A stretch of 64,000 bases of DNA, taken from assembly GCA_045810625.1 (NCBI GenBank), contig JBJMVQ010000041.1:89999-153998 (forward strand), written 5' to 3'. A program made the translations under genes and the position numbers. Below, one piece after another: positions 42,907 through 51,931 of the stretch. The notes below the pieces were generated by a model. That model saw only the letters and a list, made by a program, of their open reading frames with translations, was not told the DNA's origin and made no database searches. The DNA comes from JACQFZ01 sp045810625 (lineage in GTDB: Bacteria > Pseudomonadota > Gammaproteobacteria > Acidiferrobacterales > Sulfurifustaceae). How positions within the stretch are numbered: the first letter of the stretch is position 1; each line of letters opens with the position of its first letter.

Positions 42907-43776
42907 ATGGAATTGTTTCCCGGTTTTCGCCAAATGCGGATCAAGCGCGGCGATATCGAGATCAACGCACGGATCGGCGGACGCGGAGCGCCGCTGCTGT
43001 TGCTGCACGGTTATCCGCAAACGCACGTCATGTGGCACAAGATCGCGCCACGTTTGGCGGAAAAATTCACCGTCGTCGCGGCCGATCTGCGCGGTTACGG
43101 CGACAGCTCGAAACCCCAAGGCCTGCCTGACCACAGCAACTATTCGAAGCGCGAGATGGCGCTCGATCAGGTCGAGGTGATGCGGTCGCTTGGTTTCGAG
43201 CGGTTCTTTCTCGCCGCGCACGACCGCGGCGCCCGGGTGGCGCATCGCCTGGCGCTGGATCATCCGGAGCGTGTGCAAAAACTCGCACTGCTCGACATCG
43301 CTCCGACGCACGCCATGTACGAAAACGTCAGCATGGGTCTCGCGCGCGACTATTTTCATTGGTACTTTCTCATCCAACCGGCGCCGTTTCCGGAAACCTT
43401 GATCGGTCCCAACGCCGAATTCTGGCTGCGAACCGCTTTTCGGCTGGTGTCCGCCGCCATCCCACCTGAGGCATTCGCAGAATATCTGCGTTGCTTTCGC
43501 GACCCGGCGTCGATACACGCGACCTGCGAAGATTACCGCGCCGCGGCGAGCGTCGACCTCGAACACCATCGGGCCGACGACGCAGCGGGACGTAAGATCA
43601 CGTGTCCGTTATTGGTGCTGTGGGGGACCAACGGCGTGGTCGAGCGTTATTTCAAACCGCTCGAAGAATGGCGAAAGTCGGGATCCGATGTGCGCGGCCG
43701 CGGGCTGCCGGCGGGACACTTTTTGGCGGAAGAAGTCCCCGACCTCGTTTACGCGGATCTCGTCGAATTTTTCTGA
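42907..43776 (+). CDS. Alpha/beta hydrolase, haloacetate (fluoroacetate) dehalogenase-like
   Basis: A 289-residue hydrolase of the DehH1/FAcD group. HGYPQTHVMWHKIAP forms the oxyanion region. The nucleophile is the Asp in FLAAHDRGARVAHRLALDHP (HDRG in place of GxSxG, typical of dehalogenases and epoxide hydrolases). DLRGYGDSSKP and the C-terminal His in LPAGHFLAEEVPD are also in place. Family members split the C-Cl or C-F bond of haloacetates. GGGAGG precedes the ATG; upstream in-frame sequence has no homology. Confidence 0.88.
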   Translation: MELFPGFRQMRIKRGDIEINARIGGRGAPLLLLHGYPQTHVMWHKIAPRLAEKFTVVAADLRGYGDSSKPQGLPDHSNYSKREMALDQVEVMRSLGFERFFLAAHDRGARVAHRLALDHPERVQKLALLDIAPTHAMYENVSMGLARDYFHWYFLIQPAPFPETLIGPNAEFWLRTAFRLVSAAIPPEAFAEYLRCFRDPASIHATCEDYRAAASVDLEHHRADDAAGRKITCPLLVLWGTNGVVERYFKPLEEWRKSGSDVRGRGLPAGHFLAEEVPDLVYADLVEFF

Positions 43777-43864
43777 CGCCCGCCGCGGCGCAGCGTTCTT
43801 CCAAGTGATCCCGCGATGGTGCAGGGCCGCGAAATTCGACGGGAGGGAGCAGGGAATACGCGGG

Positions 43865-44653
43865 CTATTGGATCGATACCGCCACGGAATACCCGGTGCG
43901 CACGTAACCGATGTAGCGATAGCGCAGCTCGCGCTGTTCGACGAACTCCTTGAAGGCCTTGAATTCGTGCTGCTGCCACCCGGGGTAGTTGAAGTACTCG
44001 TCGAACTGGATGATGGTCCCGGACCGTATTTGCTCGCCCAGGCAGGTAAACACGGTGCGCGCTGACGAGTAGAGGTCGCAGTCGACGTGCACGAAGGCGA
44101 GCCGTTCTTTTCGGTGCTCCGCCACGAACGTCGGCAAGCTATTCTCGAACCAGCCCGGATGCAGCGCGACGTTCGAGCGCACCGGTGGGAGTTTACCACC
44201 GGTGCTCATGCCGCCGCGCGGCGCACCATTGATCCAGGACTCGGGTAGGCCCTGAAAGGAATCGAAGCCGTGCACGACCGCGGAAACGTGGTCTGCGATG
44301 AAGTTGATCGACTCGCCGTCCTCGACGCCGAATTCGAGATAAAGCCCCGTATCCGCCTGCGCCAAGGCGTGTTGAAGCAGATCGAAGCGCCAATCGAAAG
44401 CAGGAACATCGGCCATATGCCGCTCGACGTACTCGGCGCTTTGTTGTGTGGCACGACGCGCAAGCTCGGCCGTGAGATTACCCGGAACACGTTCGAGATG
44501 CTTCGGCGCGTTGACGATTTCCCACACCCGCTGCTCGACTCTCTCGTCTCTCAGCACATTAAGCGTCACGCGGGCGAGCAACGACGCGATCACGGATTTC
44601 ACGTTGCGCAGCATGTCGTTCGGCCAAAGGCGATCCAGAGAAATAGTAACCAA
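43865..44653 (-). CDS. Class I SAM-dependent methyltransferase (TylF-like)
   Basis: A 262-residue protein. TGLYLEFGVEDGESINFIA is a SAM-binding motif I with the acidic GVEDG variant, and VVHGFDSFQGLPESW follows. The metal-binding Asp lies in LAFVHVDCDLYSSARTVF, and FDEYFNYPGWQQHEFKAFKE is typical of TylF/MacO-type O-methyltransferases. The TTG at 44653 or the ATG at 44614 could be the start; neither has a good Shine-Dalgarno. Sugar or small-molecule O-methylation is likely, target unknown. Confidence 0.8.
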   Translation of the reverse strand: MVTISLDRLWPNDMLRNVKSVIASLLARVTLNVLRDERVEQRVWEIVNAPKHLERVPGNLTAELARRATQQSAEYVERHMADVPAFDWRFDLLQHALAQADTGLYLEFGVEDGESINFIADHVSAVVHGFDSFQGLPESWINGAPRGGMSTGGKLPPVRSNVALHPGWFENSLPTFVAEHRKERLAFVHVDCDLYSSARTVFTCLGEQIRSGTIIQFDEYFNYPGWQQHEFKAFKEFVEQRELRYRYIGYVRTGYSVAVSIQ

Positions 44654-45360
44654 TCGCTGAAGGGTCGAAATTTTCCATTTTTCAATTCAACGCTTCCAAT
44701 TTAATCGTTTCTGACAATCCTCGGTCCCGCAAAGCGCACGACGGCACGACCGAGCGATTCGCATCATGGGGTTTGCCAAGCGGTGCGTTCCGGCTTAGCA
44801 GTCGCTGCCCGTAACGAAAGTCAACGGCTTTGATGCGGCATGGCGTATCGGCAAAACAGGACGGTTGCGTCGAACTCAACCCACCCGGGATCGCATGCAG
44901 TAACTGAATGCGATCGTGGTAACCCCCGAGTGGCGCTCGTTTCGCATGAGCGGGCGAGGGCAGCGCGGCGAGAATTGCCGCATCTTCGGCGGACAGCGCG
45001 TCGATTTCATTCAACACTACGCGGCCCAGGCGTTACGAACCGTGCTTTGGTATGCGCAGGAAGGGGAGAGCGGAGCATTGGATCAACGATAATCGTGAAA
45101 ACAACCGGGGGAGGACGACAGCGATGACGCATTCCCTCCGATCCTTCGCGTAAAACCTTGGTCCAACGGCATACGGGGCATGTGCGGAAAATGACCCGCT
45201 AAAGGAGCACGCGAAAAAATCGCCTCGGTGATGATGTCGATCGAACTACTGCTGGCGGGCCTGTATCGTTGTGTCGATCAATGACGGCAGGGCCAAAGGG
45301 TATGTTGACTACGAAGTTTAGTTCCACGAACACCGAGTCGAAGACGTCATCGATGGTGTG
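44654..45360. other. Intergenic upstream of ackA and the methyltransferase
   Basis: About 0.7 kb with no recognised gene. AAAGGAG at 45201 precedes only a 17-codon frame. No FNR-type box or terminator was found. Confidence 0.5.
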
Positions 45361-46569
45361 ATGGCGATGGTGGATGCGATCCTTGTTCTCAACGCCGGTT
45401 CATCGAGCATAAAGTTCTCGCTGTTCATTGACCGGGACGGCGATCTGGCACTCGCCCTCGGTGGCCTGATCGAAGGTCTTTACACCGATCCGCGTTTTAG
45501 CACCCGCGATGCGAACGGCGCGAGCGCCGGCGAGCATAAGTGGGACAAGAGCACGCGCCTTGGCCACGACGGCGCCATGACCTACCTCATAGAGTTCCTG
45601 CGCAACCATCGCACCGAGTATCGGCTTACCGCGGTCGGCCATCGCGTGGTTCACGGCGGCGCGGAGTTCTCGCAGCCCGTCCTCGTCGATTCACAAACCG
45701 TAACCCGGCTGGAGAACTTCATACCGCTCGCGCCGCTGCATCAAAAGCACAACCTCGCGCCGATTCGCACGATCCTCGAGCGCATGCCGCAGCTTCCGCA
45801 GGTCGCATGTTTCGACACGGCCTTTCACCACGCACAGCCAGAGTTGGCGCAAGCATTCGCGCTGCCGCCGTCCATTACGGACAGGGGAGTACGGCGCTAC
45901 GGCTTCCATGGTCTGTCTTATGAGTACATCGCGGCGACGTTGCCGCGCTTCGACGCTGTGGCGGCGACCGGGCGTGCGGTCGTCGCGCACCTCGGTAACG
46001 GCGCGAGTATGTGCGCGATACGCGCCGGAAAGAGCGTCGCGACGACGATGGGATTTACGGCCGTCGACGGCCTGCCGATGGGTACGCGCTGCGGCACCCT
46101 GGATCCCGGAGTGATTTTGTACCTCATCGACGAGCTCGGGATGGACGCGCGCGCCATCGAGAAGCTGATCTACCAGCAATCCGGACTGCTCGGCGTATCG
46201 GGCATCTCGAGCGACATGCGCACGCTTCTCGCGAACGCCGATCCACGCGCGAAGCGTGCGGTGGATCTCTTCGTCTATCGCATCGGGCGCGAGCTCGGCT
46301 CACTCGCCGCGGCCCTCGGCGGTGTGGACGCCATCGTATTCACTGGCGGCATCGGCGAGCACGCCGCGCCAATCCGCGAGCGCGTCTGCCGCGACGGCGC
46401 ATGGCTCGGCCTGGAGTTCGATCCAGCCGCCAACCAGGCCGGCGGCCCCCGCATCAGCACGGATTCGAGCCGCGTCGCCGCCTGGGTGATTCCGACCAAC
46501 GAGGAGCTGATGATCGCGCGCCATACGCGCTCGCTGCTTGGCGTGCGCTCGAAGAGCACGGCGTCATGA
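45361..46569 (+). CDS. ackA: Acetate kinase
   Basis: Acetate kinase interconverts acetyl phosphate and ADP with acetate and ATP. The 402-residue protein has VLNAGSSSIKFSLF at the N-terminus, VGHRVVHGGAEF, PLAPLHQKHNL, CFDTAFHH, YGFHGLSYEYIA, AHLGNGASMCAIR and FTGGIGEHAAPIRE, all conserved motifs with the catalytic Arg and Glu residues present. No phosphotransacetylase or phosphoketolase is adjacent. Start ambiguous between ATG 45361, ATG 45367 and GTG 45358. A terminator follows. It would supply ATP when respiration is limited. Confidence 0.93.
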   Translation: MAMVDAILVLNAGSSSIKFSLFIDRDGDLALALGGLIEGLYTDPRFSTRDANGASAGEHKWDKSTRLGHDGAMTYLIEFLRNHRTEYRLTAVGHRVVHGGAEFSQPVLVDSQTVTRLENFIPLAPLHQKHNLAPIRTILERMPQLPQVACFDTAFHHAQPELAQAFALPPSITDRGVRRYGFHGLSYEYIAATLPRFDAVAATGRAVVAHLGNGASMCAIRAGKSVATTMGFTAVDGLPMGTRCGTLDPGVILYLIDELGMDARAIEKLIYQQSGLLGVSGISSDMRTLLANADPRAKRAVDLFVYRIGRELGSLAAALGGVDAIVFTGGIGEHAAPIRERVCRDGAWLGLEFDPAANQAGGPRISTDSSRVAAWVIPTNEELMIARHTRSLLGVRSKSTAS

Positions 46570-46658
46570 CGCCTGCGGAGACGTACCTGTCGCAGGGCCG
46601 TACCGTACGTTACTCGGCGTTGGTGTCGTCTCCGCACTGTTCGTATAGCGGGTTTGTT

Positions 46659-46701
46659 AAAGGGTCATTTGTGCGCTTCGCGATAGGCCCTTTTTCTTTT
46701 T
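46659..46701 (+). terminator. Terminator after ackA
   Basis: AAAGGGTC (46659-46666) pairs with GGCCCTTT (46686-46693, one G-U pair) and is followed by TTCTTTTT. The 19-base loop is long but contains GCGCTTCGCG, a second small hairpin. Confidence 0.7.
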
Positions 46702-46705
46702 GATT

Positions 46706-46736
46706 TCCTCCACGTCCTCTGCGTCCTCCGCGGTTG
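46706..46736. repeat. GAGGACGC-type repeat, single arm
   Basis: The stretch cctccacgtcctctgcgtcc followed by tccgcggttg is the right-hand arm of the repeat family. No left arm is visible nearby, so this copy is partial. It lies directly behind the ackA terminator. The rest of 46737-46933 holds no gene. Confidence 0.7.
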
Positions 46737-46933
46737 CCTACCAAGGCTGCCGATTGAACACAACGCAAACTGCGCGGAACGCCCGTGAAGAAAGCGACGC
46801 CTTGACTTTTACCGCTTCCCGTCGCAACTTGCTCGCCAAGCGAGCCCTTCGGAAGAAGAGGGTGGCCGCAGTTCCTGCGGCTCAACGTTATCCAAGTTGA
46901 CGCCCGCCACATACTCACAACGCGAGGTCATCC

Positions 46934-49900
46934 ATGGATGTGCTCGTGCCCAATGTATCCCGCTTAGATACCACACTCGAAGAAAAATACACTCTCGAGG
47001 AAGGCTTGACGTTCATGTCCGGCACGCAAGCGCTCGTGCGGCTGCCGATACAACAGCGCGTGCGCGACGTGCGCGCGGGGCTGAACACGGCGGGTTTCAT
47101 CAGCGGCTACCGCGGCTCGCCGCTCGGGCGATACGACATGGAGCTTTGGCGGAACCACAAGCGCCTGGCCGAGCATCAGATCGTTTTTCAGCCGGGAGTC
47201 AACGAAGATCTCGCCGCCACCGCGGTTTGGGGGTCGCAGCAGGTAGGTCTCTTCAACGGCGCTAAGTACGACGGCGTATTCGGGATCTGGTATGGCAAGA
47301 CGCCGGGCGTGGATCGCAGCGCCGACGCGCTGCGACATGCGAACGGCGCCGGCACCAGCCGCTTGGGCGGCGTGCTCGCGCTGTGCGGTGACGATCACGG
47401 CGCGAAGTCATCGACGCAAGCGGCGCAGTCCGATTTCATCTTGATGGCAGTCGGCATTCCCGTACTCGCGCCGGCAAACGTGCAGGATATTCTCGACTTC
47501 GGTTTGCACGGCCTGGCGATGAGCCGCTACTCGGGCTGTTGGATCGGTTTGAAGCTCGTCACCGATGTCGTGGAAAGCTCGAGCAGCGTTTATCTCGGCC
47601 CCGCATTTCCAGCGATCGTGCTGCCCGAATCGGCGGGGGACGTGCATATCCGCATTTACGATCCGCCGTTGATGCAGGAAGCGCGTTTGTATCAAAACAA
47701 ATTGCACGCGGTTCTCGCCTATGTACGTGCGAACGGGATCAACCGTGTTGTGCTCGATGCGCCGGCACCGCGGCTCGGCATCGTTGCGGCGGGCAAAGCG
47801 TACGCCGACGTACGTCAGGCGCTGCTCGAGCTCGGCATGGACGATGCCGCGGCAGTCGCGGCCGGCGTACGCTTGCTCAAAGTGGGTATGGTGTGGCCGC
47901 TCGACCCGGAAATCATTCTGTCGTTCACGGACGGTCTCGACGCCGTGCTGATCGTCGAGGAAAAGCGTCCGTTGCTCGAAGAGCAAATCAAGTCGATTCT
48001 GTTCGATGCGGGTCCATCGCGCCGGGTGCGCATCGTCGGCAAGTACGACGCTGCCAACGTTTGGGCCTCTGCGCGCGGCGAACCGGTGCTCTCCGGCGTG
48101 GGCGAGCTGGCGCCGCCGCAAATCGCCGCGCAAATCGCAAAGCTCCTCGGGCGCGCAGTCCCTGAGATGGCGGTCCCGGTCGCGCCGGCGCGAGCCGGCA
48201 GCCCGGTGCGCATGCCCAACTTCTGCTCCGGTTGTCCGCATAACATCTCGACGCAATTGCCGGAGGGCAGTCGCGCTCTCGCCGGCATCGGCTGTCACGG
48301 TATGGCGATTTACAAGAACCCGCTCACCACCGGAATGATCTCGCACATGGGCGGCGAGGGCGTGATGTGGGTGGGTCAGGCGCCGTTCACCAACGAGCCG
48401 CACGTCTTCGCCAATCTCGGCGACGGGACGTATTTCCACTCCGGCTTTCTCGCGATCCGCCAAGCGGTGGCCGCGAAAACCACCATCACGTACAAACTGC
48501 TCGTAAACGGCTTCGTCTCGATGACCGGCGGCCAGCCGGTCGACGGCGATCTCAGCGTACCGCGGATGGTGACCGAGCTGCTCGCGGAGGGTGTGAGGAA
48601 GATCGTCGTTGTCGCGGATGATCTCACGCGCTATGAAGGTGTGACGCTGCCGCACGAAGTGGCGCTGCGGCCGCGGCACGAAACCGAGGCGGTGCAACGC
48701 GAATTGCGCGCGACGCCCGGCGTGACGGTCATGATCTACGATCAGATGTGCGCCGCCGAGCGCCGGCGCCTGCGTAAGCGCGATCAGTACCCCGATCCGA
48801 CGAAGCGTACCTTCATCAACGCCGACGTGTGTGAAGGTTGCGGCGATTGCAGCACCAAGTCGGGCTGCCTGTCGATCGAGCCGCTCGAAACCGAGCTCGG
48901 CCGCAAACGGCGCATCAACCAGTCGTCGTGCAACAAGGATTTTTCCTGCGTCGAGGGTTTCTGTCCGAGCTTCGTCACCGTTCACGGCGGAAATCTCCGC
49001 CGTGGCACGCCGGCGGCTCGCACGGCTGGCACCGACGCATTCGGTGAGCTGCCGGAGCCGGTGCTGCCGGCGATCGGCGCGTCGCCGTACGGCGTGCTCG
49101 TGACCGGCATCGGTGGCTCGGGCGTCGTCACGGTCGGCGCGATCCTGGCGCAGGCGGCGCACATGGACGGCAAGGTCGCGAGCGCACTCGACGTCACCGG
49201 TCTCGCGCAAAAGTATGGCGCGGTGATGTCGCACGTTCGGATCGGCACCGATCCGGCGCAGTTGCACTCGGCGCGGCTTGCCGCCGGCGAGGCCGACCTG
49301 GTTGTCGGCTGCGATCTGATCGTCAGCGCGAGCGACGACGCGGTATCGCGCATGAAGCCCGGCCGCACCCGCGCCGTGCTGAATACCGAGATCGTGCCCA
49401 CGTCGGAGTTCATCGGCAATCCGGACTGGAAGCTCGACGCGGCCGATCTCGCGGAGCGCGTGCGACGCACGGTGAACGACGCCGCGCGGGTCGCGACGGT
49501 TCCGGCGACGCAACTCGCAACGAGCCTGCTCGGCGACGCCATCGCCGCAAACATGTTCATGCTCGGGTACGCCTGGCAGCGTGGCTGGGTGCCGGTGTCG
49601 CGCGCGGCGATCGAGCGCGCTATCCAGTTGAACGGCGTCGCGATCGAGTTCAACTTGAGCAGCTTCCTCTGGGGTCGACGTGCTGCGCACGACATGGCGG
49701 CCGTCGAGCGGCGTGCGAGCCCAGCGAGCATCGTCACCTTCGCACCGGCGCGTTTGACCCAGTTCGCGGACATCGTCGCCGATCGCGTCAAGCGGCTGAC
49801 CGACTATCAGAACGCGACGTATGCCGAGCGTTATCGCGAGCGTGTGGAACGTGTGGCGCGAGCGGAGAGGGCGCTCGACAAAGAGGAGCGGCTCGCGGTC

Positions 49901-50434
49901 GCGGTCGCCCGCAACTATTTCAAGCTGCTGGCGCACAAAGACGAGTACGAAGTCGCGCGCCTGCACACCGATCCCGCATTCGAGCGCGCGCTCGCGGCGA
50001 CGTTCGAGGGCGACTACACGTTGCATTTCCATCTCGCCGCCGGCCCGCTCGCGAAGATCGATCCAGTCACCGGCGCTCCGCGCAAGCGCGAGCTCGGGCC
50101 GTGGATGATGCCGATCCTGCGTGTGCTCGCAAGAATGCGCGTGCTGCGCGGGAGCGTGCTCGATCCGTTCCGTGGGACGGCGGATCGCCGATTGGCGCGC
50201 GATCTCCTCGCGCAATACGAAGCCGATCTCGACAAACTCGGCGCCGGATTGACGCCGGGACGTCTCGATTGCGCGATAGAGATCGCCGCATGGCCGGACA
50301 AGGTCCGCGGTTACGGACATGTGCGCGAGCGTTCGGCCCAAGCCGTCGCGCAACAGCGACAAGAGCTATGGCGGAGATGGGACGCGATCGCCGGCGCAAC
50401 CAGCACGGCGAGCGCGTTGGCGCAAACCGCGTAA
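46934..50434 (+). CDS. Indolepyruvate ferredoxin oxidoreductase family protein (fused subunits)
   Basis: This 1166-residue enzyme decarboxylates aryl- or branched-chain 2-oxoacids to acyl-CoA with ferredoxin. N-terminal: pyrimidine-binding domain (GYRGSPLGRYDMELW, PGVNEDLAATAVWG). Middle: FCSGCPHNIST, then the TPP site GIGCHGMAIYKNP to FANLGDGTYFHSG. Near 632-645 is one cluster motif, CEGCGDCSTKSGC, with CNKDFSCVEGFCPSF after it. C-terminal: gamma-like catalytic domain (GVLVTGIGGSGVVTVGAILA, ALDVTGLAQKYGAVMSHVRI). Fused versions of this length are common in aerobic proteobacteria. It is convergent with the liv operon. Confidence 0.9.
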   Translation: MDVLVPNVSRLDTTLEEKYTLEEGLTFMSGTQALVRLPIQQRVRDVRAGLNTAGFISGYRGSPLGRYDMELWRNHKRLAEHQIVFQPGVNEDLAATAVWGSQQVGLFNGAKYDGVFGIWYGKTPGVDRSADALRHANGAGTSRLGGVLALCGDDHGAKSSTQAAQSDFILMAVGIPVLAPANVQDILDFGLHGLAMSRYSGCWIGLKLVTDVVESSSSVYLGPAFPAIVLPESAGDVHIRIYDPPLMQEARLYQNKLHAVLAYVRANGINRVVLDAPAPRLGIVAAGKAYADVRQALLELGMDDAAAVAAGVRLLKVGMVWPLDPEIILSFTDGLDAVLIVEEKRPLLEEQIKSILFDAGPSRRVRIVGKYDAANVWASARGEPVLSGVGELAPPQIAAQIAKLLGRAVPEMAVPVAPARAGSPVRMPNFCSGCPHNISTQLPEGSRALAGIGCHGMAIYKNPLTTGMISHMGGEGVMWVGQAPFTNEPHVFANLGDGTYFHSGFLAIRQAVAAKTTITYKLLVNGFVSMTGGQPVDGDLSVPRMVTELLAEGVRKIVVVADDLTRYEGVTLPHEVALRPRHETEAVQRELRATPGVTVMIYDQMCAAERRRLRKRDQYPDPTKRTFINADVCEGCGDCSTKSGCLSIEPLETELGRKRRINQSSCNKDFSCVEGFCPSFVTVHGGNLRRGTPAARTAGTDAFGELPEPVLPAIGASPYGVLVTGIGGSGVVTVGAILAQAAHMDGKVASALDVTGLAQKYGAVMSHVRIGTDPAQLHSARLAAGEADLVVGCDLIVSASDDAVSRMKPGRTRAVLNTEIVPTSEFIGNPDWKLDAADLAERVRRTVNDAARVATVPATQLATSLLGDAIAANMFMLGYAWQRGWVPVSRAAIERAIQLNGVAIEFNLSSFLWGRRAAHDMAAVERRASPASIVTFAPARLTQFADIVADRVKRLTDYQNATYAERYRERVERVARAERALDKEERLAVAVARNYFKLLAHKDEYEVARLHTDPAFERALAATFEGDYTLHFHLAAGPLAKIDPVTGAPRKRELGPWMMPILRVLARMRVLRGSVLDPFRGTADRRLARDLLAQYEADLDKLGAGLTPGRLDCAIEIAAWPDKVRGYGHVRERSAQAVAQQRQELWRRWDAIAGATSTASALAQTA

Positions 50435-50487
50435 GAAGAATCGAGCCGGCCAAGCGCCGCCCAGGGAGCGACCTGCGTTAACGGGGC

Positions 50488-51198
50488 TCAATCGACGCCG
50501 AGATAGAGCTGACGCACGCGTTCGTTCTCGTGCAGCGCCCGAGCCGCGCCTTCCATCGCGATGCGCCCGTGCTCGAGCACGTACACGCGGTCGGTAACGT
50601 GCAGCGTTGCGGCCGCATCTTGCTCGACCAGGAGCACGGTGACGCCGCCGCGTTTGATTTCATGGATCACCTCGAAGATCTGCTGCTTGACGAGATGCGC
50701 GAGGCCGGTGGAGGGCTCATCGAGCAACAACAGCTTCGGGCGCGCCATCAATGCACGCGCGATCGCGACCATCTGCTGTTGCCCGCCCGACAGCGTGCCG
50801 GCGAGCTGCGTCGCGCGCTCGCGCAAGATCGGAAAGAGGGTATACATGCGCTCGAGATCCGCCGCGATGCCGGCAACATCTGCACGCGCATAGGCGCCGA
50901 GCATTAGGTTCTTGCGCACCGTCAGCTCCGGGAACAGCCGTCGCCCTTCCGGGCAGTGACTGATGCCACGACCGACGACTTGATCGGCACGAAAGGGCAG
51001 CAGACTGGCGCCATCGAAGTCGAGCCGGCCTTCGGCCGGCACGGCGCGCGCGATCGCCTTGAGCAGCGTGGTTTTGCCGGCGCCGTTCGGACCCAACACG
51101 CCGACCAGCTCCCCCGCGCCGACCGAGAGCGTCACGCCTTCGAGCGCGAGCGCCTTGCCGTAGCGCACCACCAGGTTCTCCACTTCAAGCAGCGCCAT
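50488..51198 (-). CDS. livF: Branched-chain amino acid ABC transporter ATPase LivF
   Basis: A 236-residue ATPase: Walker A GPNGAGKTTLLKAIARA, signature LSGGQQQMVAIARALMA and Walker B LLLDEPSTGLAHL, with HCPEGRRLFPELTVRKN typical of LivF. It is the last gene of the livKHMGF operon. The ATG lies 14 bp inside the end of livG and has AGGAG upstream. Confidence 0.93.
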   Translation of the reverse strand: MALLEVENLVVRYGKALALEGVTLSVGAGELVGVLGPNGAGKTTLLKAIARAVPAEGRLDFDGASLLPFRADQVVGRGISHCPEGRRLFPELTVRKNLMLGAYARADVAGIAADLERMYTLFPILRERATQLAGTLSGGQQQMVAIARALMARPKLLLLDEPSTGLAHLVKQQIFEVIHEIKRGGVTVLLVEQDAAATLHVTDRVYVLEHGRIAMEGAARALHENERVRQLYLGVD

Positions 51199-51931
51199 GC
51201 GCCGGCTCCTCGTACCCGAGGTACGACTCGATCACGCGCGGGTGACGCCCGATCTCCGCCGGGCTGCCTTCGGCGATGATCTCGCCGAAATCCATTGCGA
51301 TCACGCGGTCGACGAGCCGCATCATCTCGCGCAGCTTGTGCTCGATGATGAGAATGCCGATGCCGTGCGCGCGCAGCTTGCGGATCAAGTTTGCGAGCGG
51401 TTGAATCTCGCTTGCCCCAAGGCCTGCAAACGGCTCATCGAGCAGCAGCAGGCGCGGGTTGGTCGCGAGCGCGCGAGCAATCTCGATATGACGAAGGTCC
51501 CCGTACGTGAGCGCCTCGATCGGCCAATCGGCCTTGGCGCCGAGTCCAACCTGCCCGAGCAGCAGGCGCGCGCGCGCGAGGTAATCGCCGTTGTGCTCGT
51601 GACGCACGCGCGGCGCGAGACAGGCGACAGCGACGTTTTCGAGCGTCGTCATCTGCTGAAACGGCCGCGCGATCTGGAACGTGCGTGCGATGCCGGCGTT
51701 GACGACGTGGTGCGGCGCGCGGCCGAAAATGCGTGCGCCGTCGAATACGATGTCGCCGGCGTCGGGCGGGATGAATCCGGTGATGAGGTTGAAGAGCGTC
51801 GTCTTGCCGGCGCCGTTCGGGCCAAGGATGCCGGTGACGGTACCGGACGCGAGCACGAAGCTCACGTCCTTCACCGCCGTGAGCCCGCCGAACTGCTTGC
51901 GCAGGCCGCGCACCTTGAGCGTTGCGCTCAT
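51185..51931 (-). CDS. livG: Branched-chain amino acid ABC transporter ATPase LivG
   Basis: A 248-residue ATPase with Walker A GPNGAGKTTLFNLITG, LivG-type signature LTYGDLRHIEIARALAT (the usual LSGGQ is altered as in most LivG) and Walker B LLLDEPFAGLGASE. ARTFQIARPFQQMTTLENV is typical of the subfamily. Starts in ATGA overlap with livM (51928-51931). Confidence 0.93.
   Translation of the reverse strand: MSATLKVRGLRKQFGGLTAVKDVSFVLASGTVTGILGPNGAGKTTLFNLITGFIPPDAGDIVFDGARIFGRAPHHVVNAGIARTFQIARPFQQMTTLENVAVACLAPRVRHEHNGDYLARARLLLGQVGLGAKADWPIEALTYGDLRHIEIARALATNPRLLLLDEPFAGLGASEIQPLANLIRKLRAHGIGILIIEHKLREMMRLVDRVIAMDFGEIIAEGSPAEIGRHPRVIESYLGYEEPAHGAA

Noticed and set aside
44682..45017. A 111-codon minus-strand frame opening MLNEIDALSAEDAAILAALP
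   Set aside because: The first 20 residues look protein-like, but there is no Shine-Dalgarno, no family and the remainder looks random.
45201..45290. Small gene behind AAAGGAG upstream of ackA
   Set aside because: The Shine-Dalgarno is about 26 bases from the next ATG, and the frame is only 17 codons without homology.
47408..50362. A 984-codon open frame on the minus strand
   Set aside because: It lies wholly antisense to the indolepyruvate oxidoreductase, is His/Arg-rich, has no recognisable domain and is the usual shadow of a high-GC gene.
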